DNA from: Adiantum capillus-veneris
Lineage: Eukaryota; Streptophyta; Polypodiopsida; Polypodiales; Pteridaceae
Direction: 5' to 3'
Length of the DNA stretch: 58,000 nt
Assembly (NCBI GenBank): GCA_014529385.2
Contig: CM043967.1
Span: 134,925,182 to 134,983,181 of the forward strand
Shown: positions 12,226 to 24,064 of the stretch, piece by piece
Layout: each line of letters begins with the position of its first letter
Position numbering within the stretch: the first letter of the stretch is position 1
The notes under the pieces: generated by a model
What the model was told of the DNA's origin: nothing
Databases searched by the model: none
The model's input: only the letters and a program-made list of their open reading frames with translations
Position numbers and translations under genes: made by a program

Positions 12226-12965
12226 CAATGAAATACTTATACACAAAAGGGCCATAATATACGTTGGCTTTTATTTTTATTTATTTTTTTGGCTCAACTA
12301 GCCTAGTGACCAGCTAAGGCAAGGTTTTTTAAGGAGATATAGGAAAATCTAACTCACACACATCTATGTATAGTGAAAGGGTGAAGATAGCCACATTATT
12401 TGGGTGATTTTGGTAGGGTGAGGTAGCTCACTATGGCAATTATGAAGAGCCAAAAAACGGCTATCAATATATCCCACACACACACACATCTATGAGTGCG
12501 TGCTAGCTCTTGAGTAATGAAGCAATTCATCTCCAAAGCCTAGACAACCAACTCAGCTTTTAGTTTTAGCGCGCGCGCACACACACACATCTCTACACCT
12601 GGGTGCTTGCAATTCATCTCCAAAGCCTAGATAACCAACTCAACTTTTAGTTTTAGCATGTTGTAGGCTATTGATAAATAACTAGTATTCTCACAAAAAG
12701 CTACCAAAAAAATTATCTATAGAGAAATTTAATCTCACAACGAGTCGTATTTTGGAAATTTTGAAAAATTTGGAGGGCATTTCGAGAATTTATGACAACT
12801 ATTGGGGGTATATAAAGTATTGTTTTTTAACTCAATTTACAATTATTATCATTTGAGACACTTTTGTTCAAGGTACGTCTCTCTATAATATACACACACA
12901 CACATGCAACCAAGACTAGGCGCTAGTGCTTGGTTTACCCTAATTGATATAGAGATGTTGTGCAT

Positions 12966-13057
<92 letters not shown>

Positions 13058-13362
13058 ATTGAAGGAGGAGAGAGATAGGGGCTTTGAGATTTGTTTTTTA
13101 TGAAGGGGGTATGGAAGATGGGAATTGGTTTGTTTGGCAATTGCTCATGTAGTATACAAATGAGAACGACATTGTCGTTCAGTGTGGAGGAAATTGTGGA
13201 GTTTTGTCTTTGTTGGGGAGCCAATGGGCCGTATCTTTGAGAGCAACAAGGTGTTCTCCACTAGACTACGCACTATTTTGGAAATGCAAACCCATCGACT
13301 AAGAGAGATGCAGGAGCAAGACAAGAGACATGCAGATGAGGTGGAGCATGCCATGAAGGCAA
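12226..13362. other. Spacer with microsatellites and a possible exon-like frame
   Basis: No clear gene. It holds a 49-bp direct repeat (12522-12570 and 12609-12657), an alternating GCGCGC-ACACAC stretch (about 12569-12588), a (GA)n plus G29 tract (12967-13057), and a short plus frame (13182-13362) encoding a charged helical-looking segment (LRTILEMQTHRLREMQEQDK). That frame is cut by the LTR element starting at 13363. I do not recognise the protein. Confidence 0.5.
12967..13057 (+). repeat. (GA)n followed by a 29-nt G homopolymer
   Basis: About 60 bp of GA dinucleotides run straight into uninterrupted G at 13029-13057. G-quadruplex formation and sequencing error are both plausible here. Confidence 0.9.
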
Positions 13363-13705
13363 TGCTATTGAGGCATTAGGGGTTGAGTAATTGCATAAAA
13401 TTACCAAACAAAGCCTTTCAATACTTCAATACAGACTAGATACATGATTCAGTACCCTTTCAGTATGCAGTAATGAATCAGGGAGAACAGAACAGGAATT
13501 GAACATAGAAAAGAGACAGAAATAGATCTCTCCATGGCCAAAGCTCTTCATTCCTTCCATTTCCTCTTTTTCTTCTTGTTACAAGGGGCACGGGATAACT
13601 TACTTCTAGAATTGAAGACGTACAAGCCGTTTAACTTACAAAAGACTAAAAGCTAAAAGCTAAGGTTCTACCAACACTTAACTGAAACTATATCTAAGGT
13701 TAACA
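13363..13705 (-). repeat. 3' LTR of Gyp2
   Basis: In plus orientation it starts TGCTATTGAGGC and ends GGTTAACA. It is similar to 24065-24404 along its whole length, with scattered substitutions and small indels. Confidence 0.85.
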
Positions 13706-16146
13706 CCTGGTATAGCCCCGTGGAAAAAAGTTTTTTAGCTCAAAAAACATTGGAGTTGACACCCATTAATCCCTTGTTCCAAAAAAATTCTAAGTGCTTA
13801 CTAGATAACACTATGCAAAGTATAGTGCCTGGAACTGAATCCAAGTTGTACAAATACATAATATTATACCAATAAGACACTCCCCATCCATTAGTGTTAA
13901 AAACACTATTTTAGTAACTAAATTATCAAAATCCCTTGGTAACTCCTTCACAGGCTCCCCTAAGGAAACTGATGACTGTGCCAATGTTGCAGGTCTGGTT
14001 TCATCCTCGGTGGTTATTCCGACCCCTTCCCCAGTGATTTTCAAGGTTTCCTCTTGCTGAAAGCCTACAAACTTCCCAATTACATCTTCTTGGCCCAAAA
14101 TATCTTGAACAATCTCTGCTATAGTACCTGTACTTGCCTCCAACTCTTCAGGTTCTGATTAGTAACCTGCTCAGTAACAAGTGCTGATATATCCAGATTC
14201 AGAGCCTCACGTGTCTCTACTGCATCTATAAGAGTATGGGAATCCTTTGTTCCCTCAAGGGCATGTGTAGCTTCCTTAGTTATCTGATGGAGTTTCTCCT
14301 ATTCAGTTTTGTGTTCCTGAAAGACATCCACAGGCTTTTGCACTTTGAAATCATCAAACTCTTTTTTGAGGTCCTCATATTGCTTTTGAAGAAGCTTATA
14401 TTCACCAGTGTTCTCCTCTCTGGAAAAACTTTGGTATGGAGTATTAACTAGATAAAGCATTTTCCTTTTTCATTCCAACCACACCTACTCTCCCTGTTTT
14501 CTGACCTCAGTCTTCAGTACTTCAACATCATGTGGTAGTAAATACCACCCATTTAAATCAAAATCTTCATCAGACATTTCCCTTAGTTTTGCCTCTAGTT
14601 CCTGGCAAGCCTCTACCCTGCTCAAAAGCACACTATTCTCAGATTGCAACTGAGAATGATCATTTTGCAATACCTCCAATTGGGTATCTAGAGTTGATAG
14701 TCATTGTTCCTTCCATGACTGAATGATTTTTGATGTTCTTTCCCTTCTGTGTAATTGAGACCTATAAAACTTAACAACATTGTTAGCATTGAGTGACTCC
14801 TCCTTCAATTTAAGAATTATGCCCTCTTAATCTGAAATCAACTTGGCATCTCCCTCAGATCTGATGGAATCTAAAGTTGGACAATCTGATTTTCCAACTG
14901 ATACTTTTCTCTTTGCCAGACTGAACTGTTTAGTTGGCTCTGTGAGGCAAAGTTTTTGACAAGGTCAAGAGCCTTATAAACTTCTGAAATAGTAACTTGA
15001 TCTCCAAATTAACTAAGCAGTACTCCTTCCCCCAAATCCTGTTTGGCTTCTATGGCCGGACTCTCCATTTTCCTCCTCTTCAATTTCAAGGATGGCTTAG
15101 GAGAGAAAAAACTACCTACTTCAACATTTGTAATGGGTTTTGGGGTCCCCATTAAAGTATCTAGATCAGTATTAAACTGATTCCCCAAGCTTTTACATAT
15201 GTCATCTTCATCCTTGTCAGTTTTGATGGCTCTTAGTTTTGGCTTTGAGGATCCCTCAGTTTTTTCCTTCTGCTCTTATCCTGAATATTGTCCATGTCTG
15301 TATCCTTGCTGCTCTCAGCCTAAGATTCATAACCAAAAGAATCTTTGTTGTACAAACCCCCATATTCTATAGCACTTAAGGTTGTTCCCCCCAAAGTTGT
15401 CATGTGTATTGCATGCACATGTAGTGCAAGGAGAAAAGCTTCAATCTTTGTGAATATGTCCTTTCTCTTTTGTTGAAAACACTTTTGAATTGATCCTTTG
15501 GAAGAGTAGGTTGTCCCAACATATCTTTCTTCCACCCTCAGCAGCATGAAGAAGAGCATAATTTTCCTTATAAATATACTCAAGTTTGACCAAAACACAT
15601 CCCTTTTCCAAATACCACTTGATTTGCTGAAATCTGAAAGGATTCTGCAGTTTGCTCACTGGGTAGTAGCCTCTATCACCTTGAGCCTATCCAAACTCTG
15701 ATTCCATCATAGCATCTGAAGACCTCCCAAAAGAGTTATCTTCCTCCAAATGTAACTGAAACACTTTAGAGATTAACTATGGGCTTAACCAAAAACTACC
15801 AAATATATTACCCTTAGTGCCTTGAACATGGAAACATAGCATACTAAATGAGACCAATCCTCTTGAGCCATTCCTTGTGTGCTCTACCTTAAAATCCAAC
15901 TCCTGACGCATGTAAAGGAATGTGTAATCAACATGTTCAACTTCTATGGCGAGTGGTGACTCTTCAAGAGGTGCAGACAGCTCTTCATCAATCATGATAT
16001 CTGCAGAAGCAATGGCCTTAGCAATATGCAAAGCTTTCCTTGCTGACCTTCTTGTCCCCAAAGTACCATGCTAATCATTCTTTTGAGAGAGTGAAGCAAA
16101 AGAAACATCAATGGTGAGAGGTTTTTTAGACATGGCCACACAGAGA
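13706..16146 (-). pseudogene. Extra coding region between Gyp2 integrase and 3' LTR
   Basis: About 2.4 kb in the same sense as pol with discontinuous but long coding-like frames. A plausible start (16146) gives MSKKPLTIDVSFASLSQKND, then a stop. It goes on through a block with RRSARKALHIAKAIASADIM (about 16050), an LVKLEYIYKENYALLHAAEG segment (about 15580), a coiled-coil-like part (LQNDHSQLQSENSVLL near 14670) and an acidic C-terminal part near 14140. It occupies the position of env-like or accessory ORFs in Athila/Tat elements, but I see no signal peptide or clear membrane anchor, so an envelope role is not supported. I do not recognise the family. Confidence 0.5.
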
Positions 16147-16349
16147 AGCAAAACGTAGAAGGAAAAACGCACGCAGAGTAAGTGTAAAGAAGCTTGGGGT
16201 AAAATGAGTTCAGAGTAACTCTTAAATTCAAAATTTGAAATTACCCGATGTGACTCCTCACCACTAACCATGTAAATCCCCACAAAATTTGCCACATGCT
16301 TTAACTCATCATTAATCTTACTCTTGAAATGAGGGTTCCCACCCACAAA

Positions 16350-17330
16350 AGGTTTCAGTCAAAAACCATTCATTGCTTTAGGGAATATTCTTCCTTCATA
16401 GTCTGCCAGTAAAAATGTTGAATTTCCTATCTCTTCTACAATTTGAGAAGGACCCAAATACCTCAGTTTGAGTTTTCCTAGCCTCTTGCCAAGTCTGCTA
16501 TTATACATCAGGACCCAATCTCCTTCTGAAATGATTTGTATTTAATATTCATGTCTACCCAAGCCTGTCTTCACCTTTGGATAGCTTCAATTGGATAAGC
16601 AGCCTGAATCCTACTTTCTTCCAGTTTCAATAGTTGCTCCTGTCTACAAACTAATGATTCATTTTCTGACAATTTATATTGAATAGCAATTCTCAAACTA
16701 GGAGCAATAAGTTCCATTGGAACAATTGCTTCCAAGCCATACACCATCTTGAATGTTGTCATCCCTGTACTTACTTTAAATGGTGTCTTGAATGCCCACA
16801 ATGTTGAATCTAATTTTATATCCCAGTCTTTCCTATTCTTTGAAACAATTCTTCTCAAAATTCTTACCAGAGTTTTGTGAGTGTATTCTGCATGACCATT
16901 TACCTGTGGATAGTAAATTGTGGACTTCTTATGGATAATCAGGTGATATTCAGTAAGCTTCTTGATTACTTTATTGATAAAGTGTCCTCCTTGATCTGAA
17001 ACCAATTCCACTGGACATCCAAATCTAGTCATTATATTTTTGTACAGAAATTTAGCCACACTCTCTGCTCTGTTGTCTTTCATTGCATGTGCTTCTTCCC
17101 ACTTGGTACAATAGTCTGTTGCCACAAGAACATAATTGTTCCCTGTAAACTTTGTTGTTGGCTTCACAGGGCCCTGAAAATATAACCCCCATTTTTGAAA
17201 AGGTTCAAGTGGTAAAACAGGTTGTAAAGGCGTCCTATCAGCATTCATCCTTTTGACATGTCAAACATGTCTTTACAAACTAATGGGAATATTTAAAAAT
17301 TGATGGCCATCACAAACTTGCTTGTAAAAG
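16350..17330 (-). pseudogene. Gyp2 integrase
   Basis: Reading on the minus strand, the core begins QKWGLYFQGPVKPTTKF. In related plant integrases the Y of LYF is the first catalytic Asp, so one active-site residue is lost. The second Asp is kept in ELVSDQGGHF and the Glu in VNGHAEYTHKTL. Further on come WAFKTPFK and MVYGLEAIVPMEL. After a stop near 16570, a GPY/F-like C-terminal piece (LKLRYLGPSQIVEEIGNSTF) continues to about 16370. The zinc-binding end lies near 17310-17420 with frame breaks. Confidence 0.85.
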
Positions 17331-17639
17331 TTTCTTCGTTGTGATATTCCCTGAAAAATGTCCTCCTACCTTACCTGAATGAGCTTCAGATAATATTGTA
17401 TTTTGTTCACAATGTTCCACACATCTCTTGAGAATCTGATCAATTCCCTTTCTATACAAAACTCCCATTATTAATGTAAAAGACCTGCTTTGCCATGCAA
17501 GTTTCATTCTTTGTGTAACTACCATTTGTCTTGGTAAAACACCTTCAAGAAGAAAGTACAACATATCTGCATACCATGAATCCTTCTTTTGAATCACCTG
17601 AACTAGAAATAGGTTTGCATCAAGTAATTCATCAATTTC

Positions 17640-18200
17640 TTGAGTGGGAACTTCACTTGTAGCCAATCTGCTCAAATAATCTGCAATAACTTGCTCCTGA
17701 CCTGGTTTGTGAATTACTAAATAGTCAAATTCTTGCATCAATAGAACCCATCTAGCTAGTCTTCCTAACGAATGTGCCTTGTTTACCAGATACACCAGGG
17801 CTTGATGATCCACATGAATGGTTACCTGATTGGCTAACAAATAATGCTTGAATTTTTGAAGTCCAAAAATCATCCCCAGACATTCCCTTTCAGTGTGACT
17901 GAATAATTTCTTTCAGCAGAGGACAATACCCTGCTTGCATAGTAGATTGGTTTAAACCAACCTTTTTCAGATTCTTGCATCAAAATTGCACCAATGGCTG
18001 AATGAGAAGCATCCACAAAAAAGTGGAATGGTTGTTTCCAATTGGGAGGAATTAAGATGGGGGCAATTACTAGCATTTTCTTCAATAAAGTAAAAGCCCT
18101 TTCTTGCTCCTCCTTCCAAACAAAATCCACATTCTTTTTGGTTAAATGAGTCAGGGCTAGACATACATGAGCTAGGTATCTCAAAAACCTTGTATGCCAT
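17640..18200 (-). pseudogene. Gyp2 RNase H
   Basis: RNase H shows FHFFVDASHSAIGAILMQ (first catalytic Asp), PIYYASRVLSSAERNYSVT and, after a one-frame break near 17873, FKHYLLANQVTIHVDHQALV with the last acidic residue. It lies directly after RT in the usual order and is broken at the junction of two frames. Confidence 0.83.
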
Positions 18201-19163
18201 TTAACATGTCCAACAAATCTCATCAGTTGCTTGACATTTTTGGGAGCATGTGCCTTCAAAATAGTTTCCACCTTTTTGGGATCAACTACAATGCCCTCTT
18301 GATCGATTATGTGACCCAACAAAATGCCCCTTTTTACTACAAATGCACACTTTGCAGGGTTGACTGACATTCTAGCCTCCCTGCATTTCTCAAAACATAA
18401 CTTCAAACGAAATAAAATGTTCATCTTTGTTTTTTGAAACACTAAAATCATCCAAAAACACCTTCATGAATGTTGTCAGGTAAGGAATAAAAACTTCCAT
18501 GACCCATTTCTAAAATGTTGGTGGTGCATTCTTCAATCCAAAGTTCATTACTATGGAAGCATACACACCCCATTGTGTAATAAATGCAGTTTTGTCTTTG
18601 TCCTCTAAAGTCATACTGACCTAATTATAGCCACTGAAACCATCCAGGAAGCTATACATTTCCTTTCCAGCAACTGCATCTAGCATTGTGTCATAGTAAG
18701 GTAGTGGAAATGGATCAGTGATGGTAGTAGAATTCAGTTTTCTATAGTCCACACAGACTCTGATTTTACCATTTTTCTTTGGAACCACCACAATGGGTGA
18801 AAACCAAGTTACTTTATTTACTGGATAAATGAAACCCACTTCCAAAAGCTTACCTATTTCCTCCTTCACCCGTTTGGCATAATTAGGATTTGTCCTATAT
18901 TGTTGTTGCTTGACTGGTACTGCATTCGTTTTTAAATTGATTTTATGATGACATATTGCTAGATATGCTCCCTTCATATCAGTAAAAGACCAAGAAAAAA
19001 CATGTTTAAACTCCTGCAATAAAGTTTTCAATGAACTCTTAAAATTCAGGTCCAATTCAGTGGACACCCTGACAAATTTGGGCTCTTTTTCCTCCCCCAA
19101 ATTCATATCTTTTAAATCATCTTCTCTGACCCTTGAACTCTTTGGCATTTGATCCTCAAACAT
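18200..19163 (-). pseudogene. Gyp2 reverse transcriptase
   Basis: N-terminal part 19163-18621 carries KQQQYRTNPNYAKRVKEEIG, NKVTWFSPIVVVPKKNGK and VCVDYRKLNSTTITDPFPLP. After a stop at 18621 the palm continues with the catalytic FLDDFSVF (about 18435-18465), then the thumb (LLGHIIDQEGIVVDPKKVE). The motif string is that of plant Ty3/gypsy RT. It is inactive because of stops and frame breaks. Confidence 0.87.
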
Positions 19164-19373
19164 TCTCTCTCAATGCTTTATTGCTTCTACTGTTTCCTGC
19201 TCCTCTTGCAACTTTTTAGTAAAGACTGTGTTACCTGAAACATTTTTTCTATCTGTCCATTTTATGTCAGGTGACTGTACCTGATTATGAACTGCATCAG
19301 CAATCTTTTGCACATCTACTTCAAAAATAGGAATGACTGTCTCATTCCTTTGAAGGAATTCTTCTTCCTCATC

Positions 19374-19910
19374 TTATTCAATAGCTTCTCCCATGTTGAT
19401 GCCTTCTGCATACAAGGGTCTAAAACCAGGTGGGATAGTTTTCCTAGGAATCATCTGCATTCTGACCTTCTTCTTACCCTGTTTAATAACCACGGTGTCT
19501 GCACCCCAAAGTTGTTTAACTTTGGCTGCTCTTAACCCTGGTCTTCCCAGGATCATTGGATAGGAACATGTTGTTTCCTCCAATATTAGAATCACAAAAT
19601 TAACAGCAAAGATTAATCCTTAAGCACTGATATTCTGATTCCTCAGAATCCCCAAGGGTTGTACTCTTCTTTGGTCTGCCATCTTTACTTGAAAATGTGC
19701 AGGTTCCCATTTGGTTAAATTCAGTTTCTTACAAATGGATTCAGGAAGGATGTCTACTCGTGATCCTCCATCCACCAACACATCTGACAAATACACTTTT
19801 CCAATTGAAACATCGATTACTGGAACCTTGTAGTCCACATCTACTAGTGCTACATCTCTAGAATCGACATGTGTCAGATAAATGTGACCCATTTCCTCCT
19901 TCTGTTGCAA
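19374..19910 (-). pseudogene. Gyp2 aspartic protease
   Basis: Protease with the active-site loop VLVDGGSRVDILPESICKKL (D-G-G-S, the form common in Athila/Tat-type plant elements) and the distal strand YPMILGRPGLRAAKVKQLWG. The two parts are separated by a stop near 19620. It precedes RT by about 200 nt in the same sense. Confidence 0.78.
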
Positions 19911-20466
19911 ATCCTTTTCTCTAACCTAATTTGTCAGTTTCTTGAGGAATCCTTGACTGAAGTAAGAACCAGTTTCAACAGTTGTCCCACCTTCATTGAA
20001 ATAGGGGCATCTATCAATGCTTCAAAAAGATCATCTGATAGCCCCTTAGCAGGGGACTGTATTGAATTATCTGGTTTTAGGTGATGCTGTAGCTCTTCAG
20101 AATTGGATTGTTTACTGATTCTCCCATATTTTCTGCACTAAACTTGTTGGCCAAAAATTTGTTGGATCTTCAGTTCTTTGATTGGATTGGATTTCCTTTA
20201 AAACTCCTCGTCGGATTTTATCTTGAGCTTTCCAATTAATAGGATCCTCAGGATCTTTCCCCTATTCCTTTTCCTGTGGAGTCAACTTCCCTTTGGACCT
20301 AGTAATGACCAAACTCTGTGTTGCTAATGGTTTCTTCAGTACTTCTTCAATTTCAATACATCGAGAACAATCACACTGAGAAGAATGTAAAGAATGGGTG
20401 TATGAGTTTGTGATTTTTTCCCTTAATTCCGCAGTAAACTGTTTCCAGGCACTTTCTGATGATTGC

Positions 20467-21868
20467 ATTAGAAAATTTCGGAGGTCATTTGGAGGGCCTT
20501 GTAAGAAATTATATTTCTCTCTCTAGAAACTTTTTTTAAAATGCACTTGCACCTTGTGAGTACGTCCAAAAGGACAACCAGACACTCTGAAAAGTAGATT
20601 TATATTCCCAATCGTCCTTGAAAACGGTCACTTTTTTATTTAATGCGAGCGTCTTTTTCAGGAGGCAGGTGCGGCGCATTCAATGCAGCTTACGTCATCA
20701 CTGAAAGTTGAAAAGTCACAAACTATAAAATAGTGATAGATTTTGAGGATTTTGACACCACCAATGCATCCGGAACGCCAAAATACCTTAAAAACGAATG
20801 TCTACTTTTCTCATTCCGACATCCGGAGAGGCAAAAAATGTCAAAAAATCCCCAAAAATGGGCTTTTTACTAAAGGCGCGCGAGGAGGCATTCTAAAATT
20901 TTAGAATGCCCCTCTGCGCGCCGTTAGTACAAAGCCCATTTTTGGGGGGTTTTGGACACTTATCTTTCCAAAAAGCCCCTTTTTAGAGGTTTTTGGACAT
21001 TTTCCTCTCAAAAAGCTCCCTAAAAAAAAGAAAATAGGGCCTTTTTACTAACGGCGCGCGAGGAGGCATTCCAAAATTTTGGAATGCCCCCTCGCGCGCC
21101 GTTAGTACAAAGCTTTTTTTAGTGATTTTTGGACACTTATCTTTCCAAAAAGCCCCTTTTTAGAGGTTTTTGGACATTTTTCTCTCAAAAAGCTCCCTAA
21201 AAAGAGGAAAAAAGGGCCTTTTTACTAACGGTGCGCGAGGAGGCATTCCAAAATTTTGGAATGCCCCCTCGCGCGCCATTAGTACAAAGCTCTTTTTAGT
21301 GATTTTTGGACACTTATCTTTCCAAAAAGCCCCTTTTTAGAGGTTTTTGGACATTCTCCTCTCAAAAAGCTCCCTAAAAAGAGGGAAAAAAGGCCTTTTT
21401 ACTAACGGCGCGCGAGGAGGCATTCCAAAATTTTGAAATGCCTCCTCGCGCGCCGTTAGTAAAATGTTCTTTTAGGCGTGTTTGACATTTTTGGCCTCTT
21501 TGGATGTCTAAGCGAGGCAATTGGACATTCATTTCTAGGAGATATGTGTGTTTCGGACGCATTGGCAGTATCAAAAGTTTCAAAATCTTCCACCACTTGA
21601 TAGTTTTGTGACGTTTTGAGTTCTAGTGATGACGTATCCCATATCAAATGCACCGCATCTACCTTCTGAAAAAAGTGCTCGCATTAAATAAAAGAGAGTG
21701 CTTGTCTTCAAGGACCACTAGATTATTAAATGAGGAGAGGGACACTTTTTATATTTTTGTTAATATCAATCTATTCTTCTACGTAACGTAGGCTCTTCTC
21801 TCATTGGAGGAGCTTATTTTCCTCTCTCTACCAAAAGGCCCTCCAAAAGACCTCCGAAATCTCCTAAT
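20467..21868. mobile_element. Foldback transposon-like element 'FB1' nested in Gyp2 gag
   Basis: 1.4-kb insertion with inverted termini. The outer 34 nt at 20467-20500 match the reverse complement of 21835-21868 with about three mismatches (core TTTCGGAGGTC). Inner arms are also inverted repeats: 20635-20850 mirrors about 21475-21700, sharing TTTATTTAATGCGAGC and TACGTCATCACT. It is flanked by the direct repeat GATTGC (20461-20466, 21869-21874), or ATGATTGC if 8 bp is counted. Removing it restores continuity of the host gag frame, so it really is an insertion. There is no coding capacity, so it is non-autonomous. Superfamily is uncertain; 8 bp would suit hAT. Confidence 0.85.
20869..21460. 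repeat. Array of four 60-nt palindromes, period about 177 bp
   Basis: The centre of FB1 contains palindromes at 20869-20928, 21047-21106, 21224-21283 and 21401-21460. Each reads ACTAACGGCGCGCGAGGAGG, then CATTCCAAAA, then the mirror image. Copy 21047 has one mismatch in its 30-nt arms and copy 20869 about five. Start-to-start distances are 178, 177 and 177. Spacers are also near-identical tandem repeats containing AAAAAGCTCCCTAAAAA. Confidence 0.95.
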
Positions 21869-24064
21869 GATTGCCCTGCTTTACTACTGAAGTATCAATT
21901 TCTTCCAAATTAATTAACTTGAGCTAGTTGTTTCATTCTTCCATCATTAGAAGAACTAGTGCCTGCATTTGGAGAGTTGAAGTTCACAATTGGAATCCCT
22001 CTCTCATTCGTATGCTTACACCAAAGCTCACAAGAAGGTCCTTGCCTATGCCCCATCATACCACAATAAGTACATGGTTGCATTGTGTTATTTGATTGCT
22101 AAAATCTTGACAAATTTTGCCAATTCCCTTGTTGAAATGGCCTTGGTTGATTGGAAATCTAAAATCTACCCCTGAAGGGTTGTGGTGCCACCACATTTGC
22201 ACCTGATTCCATTTTGGCCAAAATATGTGATGGTCTTCTTTCCCTAAAGTGAGGGTTATAGTAGCAATTATCATAATCATGTCTAGGTCTTTGACATACC
22301 TGACAAAATGGTGATTTGGAAGGACTGGAAAATTATTGTGGCTGCATCTCCTTTAGTTTGTCCAAAATCTGTTTACTGATATTATTTGGCTCCTTAGCTT
22401 CAGACTTACCATTCTTGGCTTTGCCTTTTCTTTTTTGTTTCTTTGACTTTGATCATTTCTTTTTGGATTTCTTCTTCAGTGATTTGGCAGGACTAGAAAA
22501 TGATTGTGGCTACATCTCCTTCAGTTTATCCAAAATCTGTTTTACTGATATTATTTTGCTCCTTAGCTTCAGACTTACCATTGTTGGCTTTGCCTTTGCT
22601 TTTTTGTTTCTTTGACTTTGATCCTTTCTTTTTGGATTTCTTCTTCTTCTTCTTCTTGGCACTGCATGTGTCCTCTTCCTCATCCTCAGAATCTGTCTCC
22701 TGATCAGGATCTGAATTTGAATCTTCTTCCTCTGAGTCTAATTCCTCCTTTGATCATTGCTTTTTACTTTTCTTTTGTTCTCTAGTCCCATATCTTCTCT
22801 CAGCTCTCATGGCTGCATCCACTATATTTCCAAAATCTTGAGGCTGGGTAAGAGGAGCATGACCTACTATGGCACTTTTCAACTACTTCCTCAAACCTCT
22901 ACAAAAGTAGTCACCCAATTGCTCATGATTGTCCTGTAACATGTTCATCAAGTTTCTAAACTGTTGCGCATAATCCTCTACCATAAAATATTTTTGTTTA
23001 ATTTTTCTGATTTTCTTCAAAACATCTTCACGGGTTTTCTCTACCTTGAATCTGGCCAAAATTTAATTTTCAAATGATCATAATCAGGGAATGCAGCAAT
23101 ACCATATTACATAAACTAGGACATGGATTTTCCCTATAATGTTGCTGCAAAATGCTCCTTCTTGATAGCATCATTATAAAGTACATCATACCCACTAGCA
23201 TACCATCTTGTCTCAAATTGTCCCACATGACCTGTCAGCATCCTGGGATTCTTTCCCACTGAAATTTGATGCCCCTACTATAGGGTTGAGTGGTTGTTGT
23301 GCTGTAATGGGTACTTGTTGAACTTGTGGACCTCCAAAAGGATTAAAATTTAACAATGGTAAAGGTGGTGGTGTAGGAAATTGCAGTTACCTCCTCGCCC
23401 TCAAACACTGGTGGACTGCCTGAATACCAACCAACTGGTGGATGACCCTTTCAAGAGTTGGTTTCTTCCCTGCCCTATTTGTCTAGGTGAAGAAGTTTCC
23501 CCTGCTTCCTATTGTTGAACTCCACTTGTGCTGCTGGACTCTCCAGATCCTGTCCCTTCAGGAATTGGTGGCAAACCTGTAACTGCTCCTACTTCAGGAA
23601 TCTCTTCCTCTATATGACTACCAATTCTCTGAAGTTGAGATTCCAACCATGAATCCCACCTTCTTCTTTGAAACCTGGTGCGATAGGAGATTTTTGGTGG
23701 TGGATCCTCTGAATCACTCATACATATCTCCTTCCACTTGTAATTTTCAAGAAAATTCTGAGTTGCCTACTACTGGAAAAGTTAGTTAGACTGATTGGAC
23801 CATTCAATAAACCAAATGGAATTAACAATGCCCTGTAATACCTAAACACCTTGGAAGTGATTTGAAGTTTTAAATCACCGGGTAGTTTTAGAAAATGATC
23901 CTGAAGGAAAATACGATTGTATTCTTCCTGTTTCTCTTCCTCTGACCACCAATTGGAGAAAGCTGTCATGAAATTTTAGTTGCAACCGCCATATGCCCCA
24001 ACTAAATCATATTGCCCATGTTGGCTTGAGCAAATTTCTCTCCACAATCAGTAGGATCACCAAT

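Larger units (their letters stand above)
20262..23969 (-). pseudogene. Gyp2 gag pseudogene, interrupted by the foldback element
   Basis: Starts near 23969 (MTAFSNWWSEEEKQEEYNRI) and continues through a proline- and acid-rich segment (MSDSEDPPPKISYRTRFQRR at 23721). A gag-core-like region in broken frames lies near 23000-23250 (YASGYDVLYNDAIKKEHFAA). A CCHC zinc knuckle (CTYCGMMGHRQG) lies near 22060 and a cysteine-rich patch near 22290. At 21868-20467 the frame is cut by a nested element. On the far side the protein resumes with SSESAWKQFTAELREKITN (from 20468), and joining the flanks keeps the frame. Stops occur throughout. Confidence 0.75.

Noticed and set aside
13706-16146. Calling the Gyp2 accessory region an envelope gene
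   Set aside because: Position fits, but no signal peptide, fusion-like segment or clear membrane anchor is visible.
22316-22703. Plus-strand hydrophobic Phe/Leu-rich frames that look like membrane proteins
   Set aside because: They are the reverse of Lys/Asp/Ser-rich minus-strand gag sequence of Gyp2.
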